NCBI RefSeq assembly: GCF_024648885.1
Contig: NZ_JANBBF010000012.1
Location: 372,001-436,000 of the forward strand
DNA from: Prauserella salsuginis
Lineage (GTDB): Bacteria; Actinomycetota; Actinomycetes; Mycobacteriales; Pseudonocardiaceae
Length of the DNA: 64,000 bases
Direction: 5' to 3'
The notes below the pieces were generated by a model, which was not told where the DNA came from, did not search any database, and saw only the letters and a list, made by a program, of their open reading frames with translations. A program made the position numbers and the translations under genes. Of this stretch, positions 43,331 to 51,550 are shown piece after piece (position 1 is the stretch's first letter; every line of letters starts with the position of its first letter).

Positions 43331-44601
43331 CGGTCACTCCTTTTTCTACGGACCGCGTCTGCGGCCGTGATCAACACGTCGGGTTCGCCGAAACCACCGG
43401 CCTTGGTCGCGATCGGCAGTCCTTCGGCCCGGCCCGCGACGACCGTGCCCGTTGCGACACCAACTCCTGCCCCGGTGCCGGTCGCGTCGAGCCGGATGCC
43501 GCTACTGCCGAGCCCGGCCAGCAGGGCGCGGGCACCGTCGCCGCCGGTGACGACGAGGCCCGCGGGCGCGGTGGTGCGGACGAGTTCGGCCGCGGCTTCG
43601 GCGAGGCGGCGTGCGACGAGGTCGGGCGGCACCGGGGTGTCGCCGCGCTCCGGGGCGCTGAGCACCACCGTGCGTGGCTGCGACGTGGCCGCACCGGCCG
43701 TCGGTGCGCCGGGGAGGCCGGCCAGCAGGGCACGCCAGGCGCTGTCGTCGAGCAATTGCCTCGGCGTCGGTTCGTGGTGTGCGGCGCCGTCGTCGAGGAG
43801 TGCCTGCACCTGTGCGCGCGCCGCGGCGTGCAGGCTCGTGACGACGACGAGTACCGCGGCGCTCGGGTCGGCCGGCGCGGGCGCCGGTGCGGGTGTGGCT
43901 GCGGGCGCGGACGGGCGCCACCGGCGGGCGAGTGCGCCCGCCAGGCCCGCGGCGCCGACCGGCAGGCCGTCGTCGCCGAGTGCGTCGACGGCCCGTGCGA
44001 TCCGGTCGAGGTCGGCGTCGGTCGCGGCGTCGACGACCACCACCGGCCCGGCCTCGCGGAGTCGGGCGGCCCATTCCGCCGGATCGCCCGCCGGGTCGAG
44101 CCGCACCAGGGGCGCGCCGAGCAGCGTGGGCAGGTGGCTCTCGGTCACCGGGGTGACCGGGTCGCGGCCCACCGGCGTGTCGCCGACGGGCACGTCGTCG
44201 ACCAGCACGGTGCCGTCGACGACCGTGCGGCCCACTCGGGGGAACGCCGGGCACACGACCGCGACGGCGTCCGGTCCCAGCTCCTCCAGCAGCGCGTCGA
44301 CCTCCGCACGGATCGGGCCGCGCACCGTGGAGTCGATCTTCTTGAACACCCGGCTGCCCGGCGTCGTGGCCATGGCCCGCCGGACCCGTGCCGCGGCGTC
44401 GGAGGCCGGACATGCCCGCGAGTCGCTGCTCACGGCGACGACCTGGGCATCGCTCGTGCCCGGCTGCAACCGCAACTCGGCCGTCCAGCCCGCCTCCGCG
44501 AACTGCACCGCGGTGTCGCCGGCTCCGGTGACGTCGTCGGCGATGATCACGACGTCGTGCGCGCGCTGGAGCGGGGCGCCGGGTTCCGCGTTGCCGGTCA
44601 T
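43327..44601 (-). CDS. Four-carbon acid sugar kinase (DUF1537 family)
   Basis: 424 aa; ATG 44599-44601. The N-terminal domain has IIADDVTGAGDTAVQFAEAG and FKKIDSTVRGPIRAEVDALL, and the C-terminal ATP-binding domain has GLVVTGGDGARALLAGLG, all typical. The family phosphorylates D-threonate, D-erythronate or related acid sugars at O4. Overlaps with the permease and PdxA2 genes (4 nt each) show one coupled operon. The exact acid cannot be told from sequence. Confidence 0.87.
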   Translation of the reverse strand: MTGNAEPGAPLQRAHDVVIIADDVTGAGDTAVQFAEAGWTAELRLQPGTSDAQVVAVSSDSRACPASDAAARVRRAMATTPGSRVFKKIDSTVRGPIRAEVDALLEELGPDAVAVVCPAFPRVGRTVVDGTVLVDDVPVGDTPVGRDPVTPVTESHLPTLLGAPLVRLDPAGDPAEWAARLREAGPVVVVDAATDADLDRIARAVDALGDDGLPVGAAGLAGALARRWRPSAPAATPAPAPAPADPSAAVLVVVTSLHAAARAQVQALLDDGAAHHEPTPRQLLDDSAWRALLAGLPGAPTAGAATSQPRTVVLSAPERGDTPVPPDLVARRLAEAAAELVRTTAPAGLVVTGGDGARALLAGLGSSGIRLDATGTGAGVGVATGTVVAGRAEGLPIATKAGGFGEPDVLITAADAVRRKRSDR

Positions 44602-45611
44602 GCGGGCTCCGCCGAGCCGGCGGCGTCCCGGGCCGGATCCGGCTTCACGAGCGCCCCGGAACGTTTGAGCAGGAACGCGGCGATCGAGGGCGCCAGGATC
44701 GCGGTGACGAGCGCCGACGCCGCGATCTGCGCGGTGGCCGTGCCCACGTACTGCTGGAACGTCGGGTCGGCCGCGGCGACGACCGCCGGGGTGGCGATCG
44801 CGTTGCCCGCCGTCGTGCCCGCGGCGAAACCGATGCCGGACATCTTTCCGCGGCGCAGCAGGAATCGGTAGCCGAGGTAGACGAGGAAGCCCGTGACCGG
44901 CGCGACGATCACGCCGAGCACCAGGCCGCTGACCCCGCCGGTGACGATGTCGCCGAGGTCGATACCGGTGCCGAGCGCGAAGGCGAAGAACGGGATGACG
45001 ATGTTCGGCACCGGCGCCACGACCTTGCGCCACTGGGCGTCGAGGTTGCCGACGAGCACGCCGAGCAGGAACGGCACGATCGCGCCGACCAGGGCCAGCA
45101 CCGGGATGTCGCCGAGCCCCGACGCGCCGAGGAACAGCAGCGTCAGGAACGGGCCGTCGTTGATCGCGCTGGCGAGGTAGGCGCCACGGTCGCGCTCGTC
45201 GCCGTACTGGCCGGTGAACGCGAGCCACAGGCCACCGTTGCTGTTGTCGACCGCGGCGAGCAGTGCCAGCAGCGAGATACCGAAGATGCCGTCGAGGCCC
45301 ACGAACAGGCCGAGCAGTACGGCCAGTCCTGCCGGGATGAGGCTCTTGGTGAGCAGCAGGGTGCCCGCGGTCGCCAGGATCGGCCCACCGGTGCGTGCGC
45401 TCACCTGGGTGCCGGTGGCGAAGATGAGCAGCGCGATCAGCGGCAGCGCACTGTCGGCGAACAGTGCCGTGGTGAAGCTGCCGATCTCGAGGGCACCGGA
45501 CGCGAACGTGCCGATCATCGCCCCGAGGATCAGCGGGATCAGCATCAGCCCGCCGGGGATCCGCTGCATCGTGGCGAAGATCGGGACGCGCGAAGTTTCC
45601 TGGTTGCTCAC
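44598..45611 (-). CDS. KdgT-like acid sugar permease
   Basis: 337 aa from GTG 45609-45611, which has AAGGAGG 5 nt upstream. About ten membrane helices; motifs match 2-keto-3-deoxygluconate permease: RIPGGLMLIPLILGAMIGTF, LLALLAAVDNSNGGLWLAFTG, and GFAAGTTAGNAIATPAVVAA. First gene of the operon; it should import the acid sugar that the kinase phosphorylates. Confidence 0.88.
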   Translation of the reverse strand: MSNQETSRVPIFATMQRIPGGLMLIPLILGAMIGTFASGALEIGSFTTALFADSALPLIALLIFATGTQVSARTGGPILATAGTLLLTKSLIPAGLAVLLGLFVGLDGIFGISLLALLAAVDNSNGGLWLAFTGQYGDERDRGAYLASAINDGPFLTLLFLGASGLGDIPVLALVGAIVPFLLGVLVGNLDAQWRKVVAPVPNIVIPFFAFALGTGIDLGDIVTGGVSGLVLGVIVAPVTGFLVYLGYRFLLRRGKMSGIGFAAGTTAGNAIATPAVVAAADPTFQQYVGTATAQIAASALVTAILAPSIAAFLLKRSGALVKPDPARDAAGSAEPA

Positions 45612-45656
45612 GCCGGCCTCCTTGTCGGCATCCGGCACGAACACCCGCGCCGAGAA

Positions 45657-45683
45657 CTTGTACGCATAAGCTGTACGGACAAG
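45657..45683. promoter_or_regulatory. Possible GntR operator upstream of the acid-sugar operon
   Basis: An imperfect 27-bp dyad runs from CTTGTACGC to GTACGGACAAG (outer 5 bp perfect, CG and A matched inside). Read on the operon strand it contains two CGTACA half-sites 13 bp apart. It lies 46 bp upstream of the permease start. The GntR protein at 41296 is the candidate ligand. Confidence 0.4.
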
Positions 45684-45847
45684 ATGGCACACTACGCCGT
45701 GCGAGGGAATCCCCGCCCCAGGGGTCGCGTGTTCTGCGCCCACCCGTCACCCGGCCGCCACCCCTCCAGGACACGCTGACGCGTGAGGGCGTGCCCACGC
45801 GTGTTCTGCACTCCGGCCACGCGTGCCTGCGCCCAACCCGCCACCTC

Positions 45848-46174
45848 TCACCGAGCGCTGGGGCGCGGCCGTGTTTCAGGGGCCGTGTTGCCGGTTCTCG
45901 GCACGGTGTTCCTCGGCGACGCGCCGTTCCAGTCATTCGCCGCACCGGGCGCGGCAGTGTCCACAGTGGGCAGTTCAAAAAGGCGCAGCCAGTGGCGGTA
46001 GGCCGTGATCAGAGAGGGGTCGTCGCCCGCGAAGTCGGCGCTGTCGACCTCGAACGGCGGCTGCTCACCCGCGTTGATCGACTCGTGGGCCGCGGCCTCG
46101 CAGGTTCGGTCCAGTTCACCGGACCCGGCGTTGCTCGCCCGGTGTAGCCGCTGCTCGAGTGACTGCTCGTCCAT
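45848..46174 (-). CDS. Small hypothetical protein
   Basis: 108 aa; ATG 46172-46174 with GGGGAA upstream. The first 75 codons have G/C at nearly all third positions, as in real genes. Sequence starts MDEQSLEQRLHRASNAG, is acidic and helical, with ITAYRHWLRLFELP near 60-73, then a polar Pro/Thr/Arg-rich tail. No family recognised. It stands alone between the acid-sugar operon and the AraC gene. Confidence 0.45.
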   Translation of the reverse strand: MDEQSLEQRLHRASNAGSGELDRTCEAAAHESINAGEQPPFEVDSADFAGDDPSLITAYRHWLRLFELPTVDTAAPGAANDWNGASPRNTVPRTGNTAPETRPRPSAR

Positions 46175-46186
46175 CCGTTCCCCAGG

Positions 46187-46321
46187 ATGCAGAACCTGGA
46201 CGCCGACGAACAGCTGGCGCCCGGCGCCGTGGAAACGCTCGTCGCCGCGATGCGCGAGCACGCGTTCGAACAGCTCACCCTGGCCCCGGCGTGGGTCCCG
46301 CCCACCCGTCCGGAACGGTGA
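46187..46321 (+). CDS. Very short ORF or gene remnant (44 aa)
   Basis: ATG 46187 to TGA 46321, with almost perfect G/C in third positions (MQNLDADEQLAPGAVETLVA..., helical). An in-frame stop 27 nt upstream limits it. It diverges from the 108-aa ORF and converges with the AraC gene. It may be a true small protein or the remaining end of a decayed gene. Confidence 0.35.
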   Translation: MQNLDADEQLAPGAVETLVAAMREHAFEQLTLAPAWVPPTRPER

Positions 46322-46333
46322 CCGGCAGGCCCG

Positions 46334-47464
46334 TCACGCCGTCACCGAGCGGCTCGACCAGCGGCGGCGTGCGCGGGCGACACTGGACCAGTCCTGATAG
46401 CCGAGGCGGCGCGCGATCTCGTAGCGGGGCACCGACGGGTCGTGGAGCAGCTTCTCGGCAACGACGCGCCGTACCTCGTCGAGGATCGCCCGGAACGTCG
46501 TGCCCTCGCCTTCCAGGTGTCTGCGGAGCGTGCGCGGTGCGTAGTGCAGCCGTTCGGCGACCGTCTCCAGGGTGAGGCCGAGCGACGTCTGATCGAGCAG
46601 GAGTGCCCGCACCCGCGCGGCCACCCCGGTGCGGTGGAGACGTTCGGTGCGGATGCGTTCGCACTCGGCCGTCATCAGTTTGGCCGTGTGGCGGTTGGCC
46701 ATCGGCGGGACCTGGTCGAGGTAGGCGGCGTCGAAGACGAGTTCCGTACGGGGCGCGTCGAACGAGACCGGCACTCCGAAATGCCTGCGGTAGGCCGCCG
46801 CGTCACCGGGCCGGTCGAGCGGGAACGCGAACCGCGCCGCGCGCAGTGGCACGCGGTCGGCACCCGGAAACACTTCGCGCTGGATCTGCATCGTGGCCGC
46901 GGCGTCGCGCTCGACGGCGAACCGCCGGACGCCGGAGGGCACGTCGTCGGCGTCGAAGGCCAGCACGTAGCCGTCCCCGTCACGGAGGTGAGCCGTCATC
47001 GTGGAGAAGGCGAAGGTCAGTAGTGCATAGTGCAGGCCGAGTTCGGCGATCTCCCGCGCCGAACCGCAGGTCGCGAGGAGGTAGCCGAAATGCCCGTACG
47101 CCGTCAGGTGGTAGCGGGCACCCACATCGACGCCCAGTCCCGGGCGGTCGTCGCACGCGAGCACGAGGTTACGGATCACGGCGAGTTCCTGGCGTGCTTC
47201 GACCAACGCGACCGGATCGGGCAGCAGCGCGGGTTCGATGTGTGATCCGTCGAGCAGCGCCTGCCGGTCGAGACCGTGCTCGGCGGCCCAGTCGAGCAGG
47301 GTCGACACACCCACCATCGTCCGTGGGTGGTCCCACGAGTCCGTGATGGCGGCGATGACCCGGTTGGAGTCGGCAGCGGCGGCATCCCGGTGCGCCGTGT
47401 GCCGTTCGACGGAGTCGGGTCCTGCAGTCGGTGGAACGTCATCGGCAGCGCTGCCGGGATCCAT
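46334..47464 (-). CDS. AraC-family regulator (arabinose-binding-like N-terminal domain)
   Basis: 376 aa from ATG 47462-47464; shorter starts are possible since residues 1-45 are not conserved-looking. Residues 60-260 resemble the N-terminal domain of OruR/VirS-type AraC proteins (TLLDWAAEHGLDRQALL, YGHFGYLLATCGSAREI). The C-terminal DNA-binding domain has LTLETVAERLHYAPRTLRRHL and ARRLGYQDWSSVARARRRW; the last helix departs from the usual FxRAFKRWxG pattern and the protein ends 7 residues later. Divergent from the alcohol dehydrogenase operon, which it probably activates. Confidence 0.86.
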   Translation of the reverse strand: MDPGSAADDVPPTAGPDSVERHTAHRDAAAADSNRVIAAITDSWDHPRTMVGVSTLLDWAAEHGLDRQALLDGSHIEPALLPDPVALVEARQELAVIRNLVLACDDRPGLGVDVGARYHLTAYGHFGYLLATCGSAREIAELGLHYALLTFAFSTMTAHLRDGDGYVLAFDADDVPSGVRRFAVERDAAATMQIQREVFPGADRVPLRAARFAFPLDRPGDAAAYRRHFGVPVSFDAPRTELVFDAAYLDQVPPMANRHTAKLMTAECERIRTERLHRTGVAARVRALLLDQTSLGLTLETVAERLHYAPRTLRRHLEGEGTTFRAILDEVRRVVAEKLLHDPSVPRYEIARRLGYQDWSSVARARRRWSSRSVTA

Positions 47465-47641
47465 CGGGCCAGTTTCGCCGAGCCCGAATCGCGCGTCAAC
47501 GTTCGCAGAAACGCCGAGCCGGCCCGCGGTCGCAGTCCGCGTCCCGCGCGGCGACGAGGGCGGCATGGCCGGAACGGCACGGTTGTGGCCGCGATGGCGC
47601 TATGGATGCCGCGCCGGATGACCGTACGTTGACTCACGGGC

Positions 47642-47657
47642 CGTGACTCGGGTCACA
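47642..47657. promoter_or_regulatory. CRP/GlxR-like site (CGTGA-N6-TCACA)
   Basis: CGTGACTCGGGTCACA matches the half-sites GTGA and TCAC at the spacing used by CRP-family regulators such as GlxR. TTGACT (47629-47634) lies just upstream and a 10-bp palindrome ATGCCGGCAT (47657-47666) follows. The site is 67 bp before the alcohol dehydrogenase start. Prediction only. Confidence 0.4.
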
Positions 47658-47723
47658 TGCCGGCATTCGGGTCGGGCGATCCGCACGAGCCCACACCTGC
47701 CCATCGACGTACGGAGACCTCGC

Positions 47724-48851
47724 ATGAAGGTGAAGGCGGCAGTCCTCGAAGAAGTCGGCGCTCCGTGGCAGATCTCGGACGTGGAACTCGGCGACCCGGT
47801 GGCCGGTGAGGTGCAGGTGCGCCTGGCCGCGTCGGGACTGTGCCATTCGGACGCCCACGTGGTCTCGGGTGCGAGCCCGGTGGCGTTCCTGCCGGTGGTC
47901 GGCGGACACGAGGGAGCGGGTGTCGTCACCAAGGTCGGCCCGGGCGTACGCGGAGTCGAGGAGGGCGACCACGTCGTGCTGGCTTTCGTCCCGGCGTGCG
48001 GGCGTTGCCCGGCGTGCGCGTCGGGGTTGCAGAACCTGTGCGACGAGGGTGCCGGCCTGCTGACGGGCAGAGCGATCGCCGACGGATCGTTCCGGGCGCA
48101 CGTCGGCGGCAGGCCTGCGGTGCAGATGTGCCTGCTGGGCACGTTCTCCCCGTACGTGACGGTCAGCGAATCGTCGGTGGTGACCATCGAGAAGGACATC
48201 CCCCTCGACAAGGCGGCGCTGCTCGGCTGCGGGGTGTCGACCGGCTGGGGTTCGGCCACGGAGATCGGTGGGGTCCGACCCGGCGACACGGTCGTCGTGA
48301 TGGGTGTCGGCGGAGTCGGGATCAACTCCGTGCAGGGCGCGGTGTTCGCGGGAGCGCGGCAGGTGCTGGCGATCGATCCCGTGGAGTACAAGCGCAAGAC
48401 GGCGCTCGACTTCGGCGCCACACACGCGTACGCGTCCGTAGAGGAGGCCGCGGCGGAAGTGCCGGATCTGACCTGGGGCCGCGACGCCGAGGTCGTGATC
48501 GTCACGGTGGGCGAGATCCGTGGTGAGCACATCCAGCAGGCGCTCGACATGACGGGTAAGGGCGGTCAGGTCGTGGTGACCGGCATGGGCGATTTCCGTG
48601 ACACCGACGTCTCGCTCAACCTCTTCGAACTGACTCTGCTGCAGAAGCGGGTGCAGGGCGCGATCTTCGGTGGTGCCGGTCCGCGGACGACGATTCCCCG
48701 GCTGCTGCACCTCTACCGGGCGGGACATCTCAAACTCGACGAGCTCGTCACCTCGACGTACCGGCTCGAGGACATCAACCAGGGCTATCAGGACCTGGCC
48801 GACGGCAAGAATCTTCGCGGTCTCGTCCTGTTCTCCGACGGCGACCACTGA
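47724..48851 (+). CDS. Zinc alcohol dehydrogenase, NDMA-dependent type
   Basis: 375 aa; ATG 47724 with GGAG upstream. Medium-chain dehydrogenase: catalytic zinc Cys in SGLCHSDAHVV and His in VGGHEGAG; structural zinc cysteines in PACGRCPACASGLQNLC; NAD motif VMGVGGVGINSVQGA. The sequence style (VKAAVLEEVGAPWQI, LLGCGVSTGWGSA, KGGQVVVTGMG) fits the actinobacterial NDMA-dependent class, whose tightly bound NAD is recycled by another acceptor (mycofactocin in relatives). It likely oxidises a secondary alcohol to the ketone for the monooxygenase two genes downstream. Confidence 0.85.
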   Translation: MKVKAAVLEEVGAPWQISDVELGDPVAGEVQVRLAASGLCHSDAHVVSGASPVAFLPVVGGHEGAGVVTKVGPGVRGVEEGDHVVLAFVPACGRCPACASGLQNLCDEGAGLLTGRAIADGSFRAHVGGRPAVQMCLLGTFSPYVTVSESSVVTIEKDIPLDKAALLGCGVSTGWGSATEIGGVRPGDTVVVMGVGGVGINSVQGAVFAGARQVLAIDPVEYKRKTALDFGATHAYASVEEAAAEVPDLTWGRDAEVVIVTVGEIRGEHIQQALDMTGKGGQVVVTGMGDFRDTDVSLNLFELTLLQKRVQGAIFGGAGPRTTIPRLLHLYRAGHLKLDELVTSTYRLEDINQGYQDLADGKNLRGLVLFSDGDH

Positions 48852-48921
48852 TCCCCGTCCCCGGCGTTTTGCCACGCCACTGTGGACATTCCTCGTCACC
48901 CGTTCTTCCAGGAGGTTCGAC

Positions 48922-49887
48922 ATGCCGTTGGACGGTCCGTCCCAGGAGTTCCTGGCCCAGCTCGCCGAGTCCGGCACGCCACCGATCCACGAGTCCACAC
49001 CCGCTATCGCGCGGATGAGCGGGCCGATCTTCGCCGGGATGAGTGGTCCCGGTCCCGACGTCGCCGAGACCACCGACGTCACGTTGGCCGACGGTGACGG
49101 CGGCCGGTTCCGGATGCGGGTGCTCCGGCCCGCCGAGCCCCAGGCGGTCATCGTGTACTTCCACGGCGGTGGCTGGGTGATCGGCGACATCGACCTCCAG
49201 TACGACCACGTCGGGCGCAGGCTGGCGAACCTGACCTCGTCGACCGTGGTGCTGGTCAACTACCGCAAGGCCCCGGAACACCGGTTCCCGGCGGCGATCG
49301 ACGACAGCTATGCCGGCCTGCGGTGGGCGGCCGACCACGCGGCCGAGCTGGCGCCCGACGGCGCACCGTTGATCGTCGCAGGGGACAGCGCAGGCGGGAA
49401 CATCGCCGCGGTCATGACGCTCCGGGCGCGCGACCGATCCGGCCCGGCGATCGACTACCAGGCGCTCGTCTACCCGGTGACCGACTGCGACCTCGACACG
49501 CCGTCCTATACGGCTCCGGAGAATCAGCTGCTGCTGAACCGGGAGACCATGCGGTGGTTCTGGGACCACTATCTGCCCGACGAGGCCGCGCGCACCGGCC
49601 CGGACGCATCGCCGCTGCGGGCGGCCAACCACACCGGTCTGCCGCCCGCTCTCGTGTACGTCGCGCGGTACGACCCGTTGCACGACGAGGGCGTGGCGTA
49701 CGCGCGTGCGCTGGAAGCAGCGGGCGTGCCCGTTGTACTGGAGGAGGCGACCGATCAGATGCACGCGTTCTTCCAGATGGCCGACATCCTGCCCGGCTAC
49801 GAGGAGGGGATCCGGCTCGTGTCGGGGCACATCAACGAGTTCGTCGCCCAGCACCGGACCGAAAGGCGAGAGGTGGGAGCCCCGTGA
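48922..49887 (+). CDS. Alpha/beta-hydrolase esterase (hormone-sensitive lipase family)
   Basis: 321 aa; ATG 48922 with AGGAGG 7 nt upstream. Oxyanion motif HGGGW near 77, nucleophile Ser in GDSAGG near 155, Asp in ARYDPLHDEG near 255, and His in DQMHAFF near 285. Cytoplasmic carboxylesterase. It is followed, with a 4-nt overlap, by a Baeyer-Villiger-type monooxygenase, whose ester product it should hydrolyse. Confidence 0.9.
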   Translation: MPLDGPSQEFLAQLAESGTPPIHESTPAIARMSGPIFAGMSGPGPDVAETTDVTLADGDGGRFRMRVLRPAEPQAVIVYFHGGGWVIGDIDLQYDHVGRRLANLTSSTVVLVNYRKAPEHRFPAAIDDSYAGLRWAADHAAELAPDGAPLIVAGDSAGGNIAAVMTLRARDRSGPAIDYQALVYPVTDCDLDTPSYTAPENQLLLNRETMRWFWDHYLPDEAARTGPDASPLRAANHTGLPPALVYVARYDPLHDEGVAYARALEAAGVPVVLEEATDQMHAFFQMADILPGYEEGIRLVSGHINEFVAQHRTERREVGAP

Positions 49888-51485
49888 CGACCGAAGAACG
49901 CAACGACCACGACGTGATCGTCATCGGAGCCGGGTTCGCGGGTCTGTACCAGCTGATCCGCCTTCGCCAGGCCGGCTACGAGGTGCGTGTGCTCGAAGCG
50001 GGCGCCGACGTCGGCGGGACCTGGTATTGGAATCGGTACCCGGGAGCGCGGTGCGACGTCGAGTCGATCGAATACTCCTACTCGTTCGACCGTGCCCTCG
50101 AACAGGAATGGAACTGGACCGAGCGGTACGCATCGCAGCCGGAGATCCTCGACTACATCCGCCACGTCGCCGAGCGGTACGACCTGCGACGCGACATCAC
50201 GTTCGAGACTTGCGTCGAGGCGATGCGGTGGGACAACGTCTCGGAGCGGTGGACGGTGAGGACCGACGACGGGCGCAGCCGGACCGCTCGCTTCGTGATC
50301 GCCGCGACGGGGTGCCTGTCGGTGCCGTCCCGACCGGACTTCGCGGGCATGGCGGATTTCGCCGGGGAGCTGTACTGGACCTCCAACTGGCCGCACGACG
50401 GCGTCGACCTGGCGGGCAAGCGGGTGGCGGTGGTCGGCACCGGTTCGTCGGGGCTGCAGACGATCACGGCGATCGCCCCGGTCGTCGGGTCGCTCACGGT
50501 GTTCCAGCGCACCCCGTCGTACGCCGTGCCCGCACACAACGGTCCGATCTCCTCACGACTCGACGAGGTCAAACCCGGCTACGCGGAGTTCCGTGAGGAG
50601 AGCAGGCTGTCCCGGCTGGGATTCCACTGCGGGGAGGACGCGACGGGATACTACGCCGAGACGCCCGCAGACGGTGTGCGCCGTGAGCTCGAGCGCAGGT
50701 GGTCCGACGGCGGCCTGTGTTTCACGCTGTCGTTCCGCGACGTGCTGTTCGACGCCGAGGCGAACGAGGCGCTCGCCGAGTACGTACGGGAGCGCATCCG
50801 CGAGAAGGTCCACGATCCGGTGACGGCCGAGAAGCTCACGCCGCGCTCCTATCCGATCGGGGCGAAGCGCATGTGTGTCGACACCGGCTATTTCGAGGTC
50901 TACAACCGGGACAACGTGTCGCTGGTGGACCTCGGCGAGGAGCCGATCGAGCGGTTCACCGAACGCGGCATCGTCGCCGGCGACGCGGAGCGCGAGTTCG
51001 ACGTGATCATCCTGGCGACCGGGTTCGACGCGATGACGGGCGCGCTCACCGCCATGGACGTCCGCGGCACGGAAGGCACGCTCTCGGAGAAGTGGGCGGC
51101 GGGTCCGCGCACGTACCTGGGCCTCATGACGGCGGGCTTCCCGAACCTGTTCATGATCACCGGACCGCAGAGCCCCTCGGTGCTGTCGAACATGATGACG
51201 TCCATCGAATACCACGTCGATTGGATCACCAGGGCGCTGGAACACCTGCGGACGCGTGGGAGCCGCCGCATGGAGCCGGTTGTCGCGGCCGAGGACAACT
51301 GGGTGAACACGACGAACGATGTCGGCGATCTGACGCTGATGCCGCGTGCCGCATCGTGGTACATGGGCGCGAACATTCCCGGGAAACAGCGGGTGTTCAT
51401 GCCCTTCGTGGGCGGTGTCGGCACCTACAAGCAGATCGGCGACGGCGTGGCCGTCGCCGGCTATCACGGTTTCGAGCTCACCTGA
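49884..51485 (+). CDS. Baeyer-Villiger-type flavin monooxygenase with altered fingerprint
   Basis: 533 aa from GTG 49884, overlapping the esterase stop (GTGA). FAD motif VIVIGAGFAGLYQL, then GTWYWNRYPGARCDVES, NADPH motif AVVGTGSSGLQ near 183, ATGFDAMTGAL near 375. The Baeyer-Villiger fingerprint reads FAGELYWTSNWP near 163-174: Trp occupies the position of the usually conserved His. Length matches cyclohexanone monooxygenase. Third gene of a dehydrogenase, esterase, monooxygenase operon. Either it is a variant Baeyer-Villiger enzyme or its reaction differs. Confidence 0.85.
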   Translation: MTTEERNDHDVIVIGAGFAGLYQLIRLRQAGYEVRVLEAGADVGGTWYWNRYPGARCDVESIEYSYSFDRALEQEWNWTERYASQPEILDYIRHVAERYDLRRDITFETCVEAMRWDNVSERWTVRTDDGRSRTARFVIAATGCLSVPSRPDFAGMADFAGELYWTSNWPHDGVDLAGKRVAVVGTGSSGLQTITAIAPVVGSLTVFQRTPSYAVPAHNGPISSRLDEVKPGYAEFREESRLSRLGFHCGEDATGYYAETPADGVRRELERRWSDGGLCFTLSFRDVLFDAEANEALAEYVRERIREKVHDPVTAEKLTPRSYPIGAKRMCVDTGYFEVYNRDNVSLVDLGEEPIERFTERGIVAGDAEREFDVIILATGFDAMTGALTAMDVRGTEGTLSEKWAAGPRTYLGLMTAGFPNLFMITGPQSPSVLSNMMTSIEYHVDWITRALEHLRTRGSRRMEPVVAAEDNWVNTTNDVGDLTLMPRAASWYMGANIPGKQRVFMPFVGGVGTYKQIGDGVAVAGYHGFELT

Positions 51486-51497
51486 GCGGTGCGCAGG

Positions 51498-51540
51498 CGA
51501 GTGGTGCCCGTCGCGCAGGATGCACGGCGGACACCACTCG
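51498..51540. terminator. Hairpin between convergent monooxygenase and exporter genes
   Basis: CGAGTGGTG (51498-51506) pairs with CACCACTCG (51532-51540); the stem continues inward as CCG-x-CG with CG-x-CGG, one mismatch and one wobble. Confidence 0.65.
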
Positions 51541-51550
51541 GTGCGGGCCG

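Noticed and set aside
43327-45978. 883-aa reading that joins the kinase with a frame antiparallel to upstream DNA
   Set aside because: Only the part from 44601 matches the DUF1537-type kinase; the rest is out-of-frame sequence over the permease gene.
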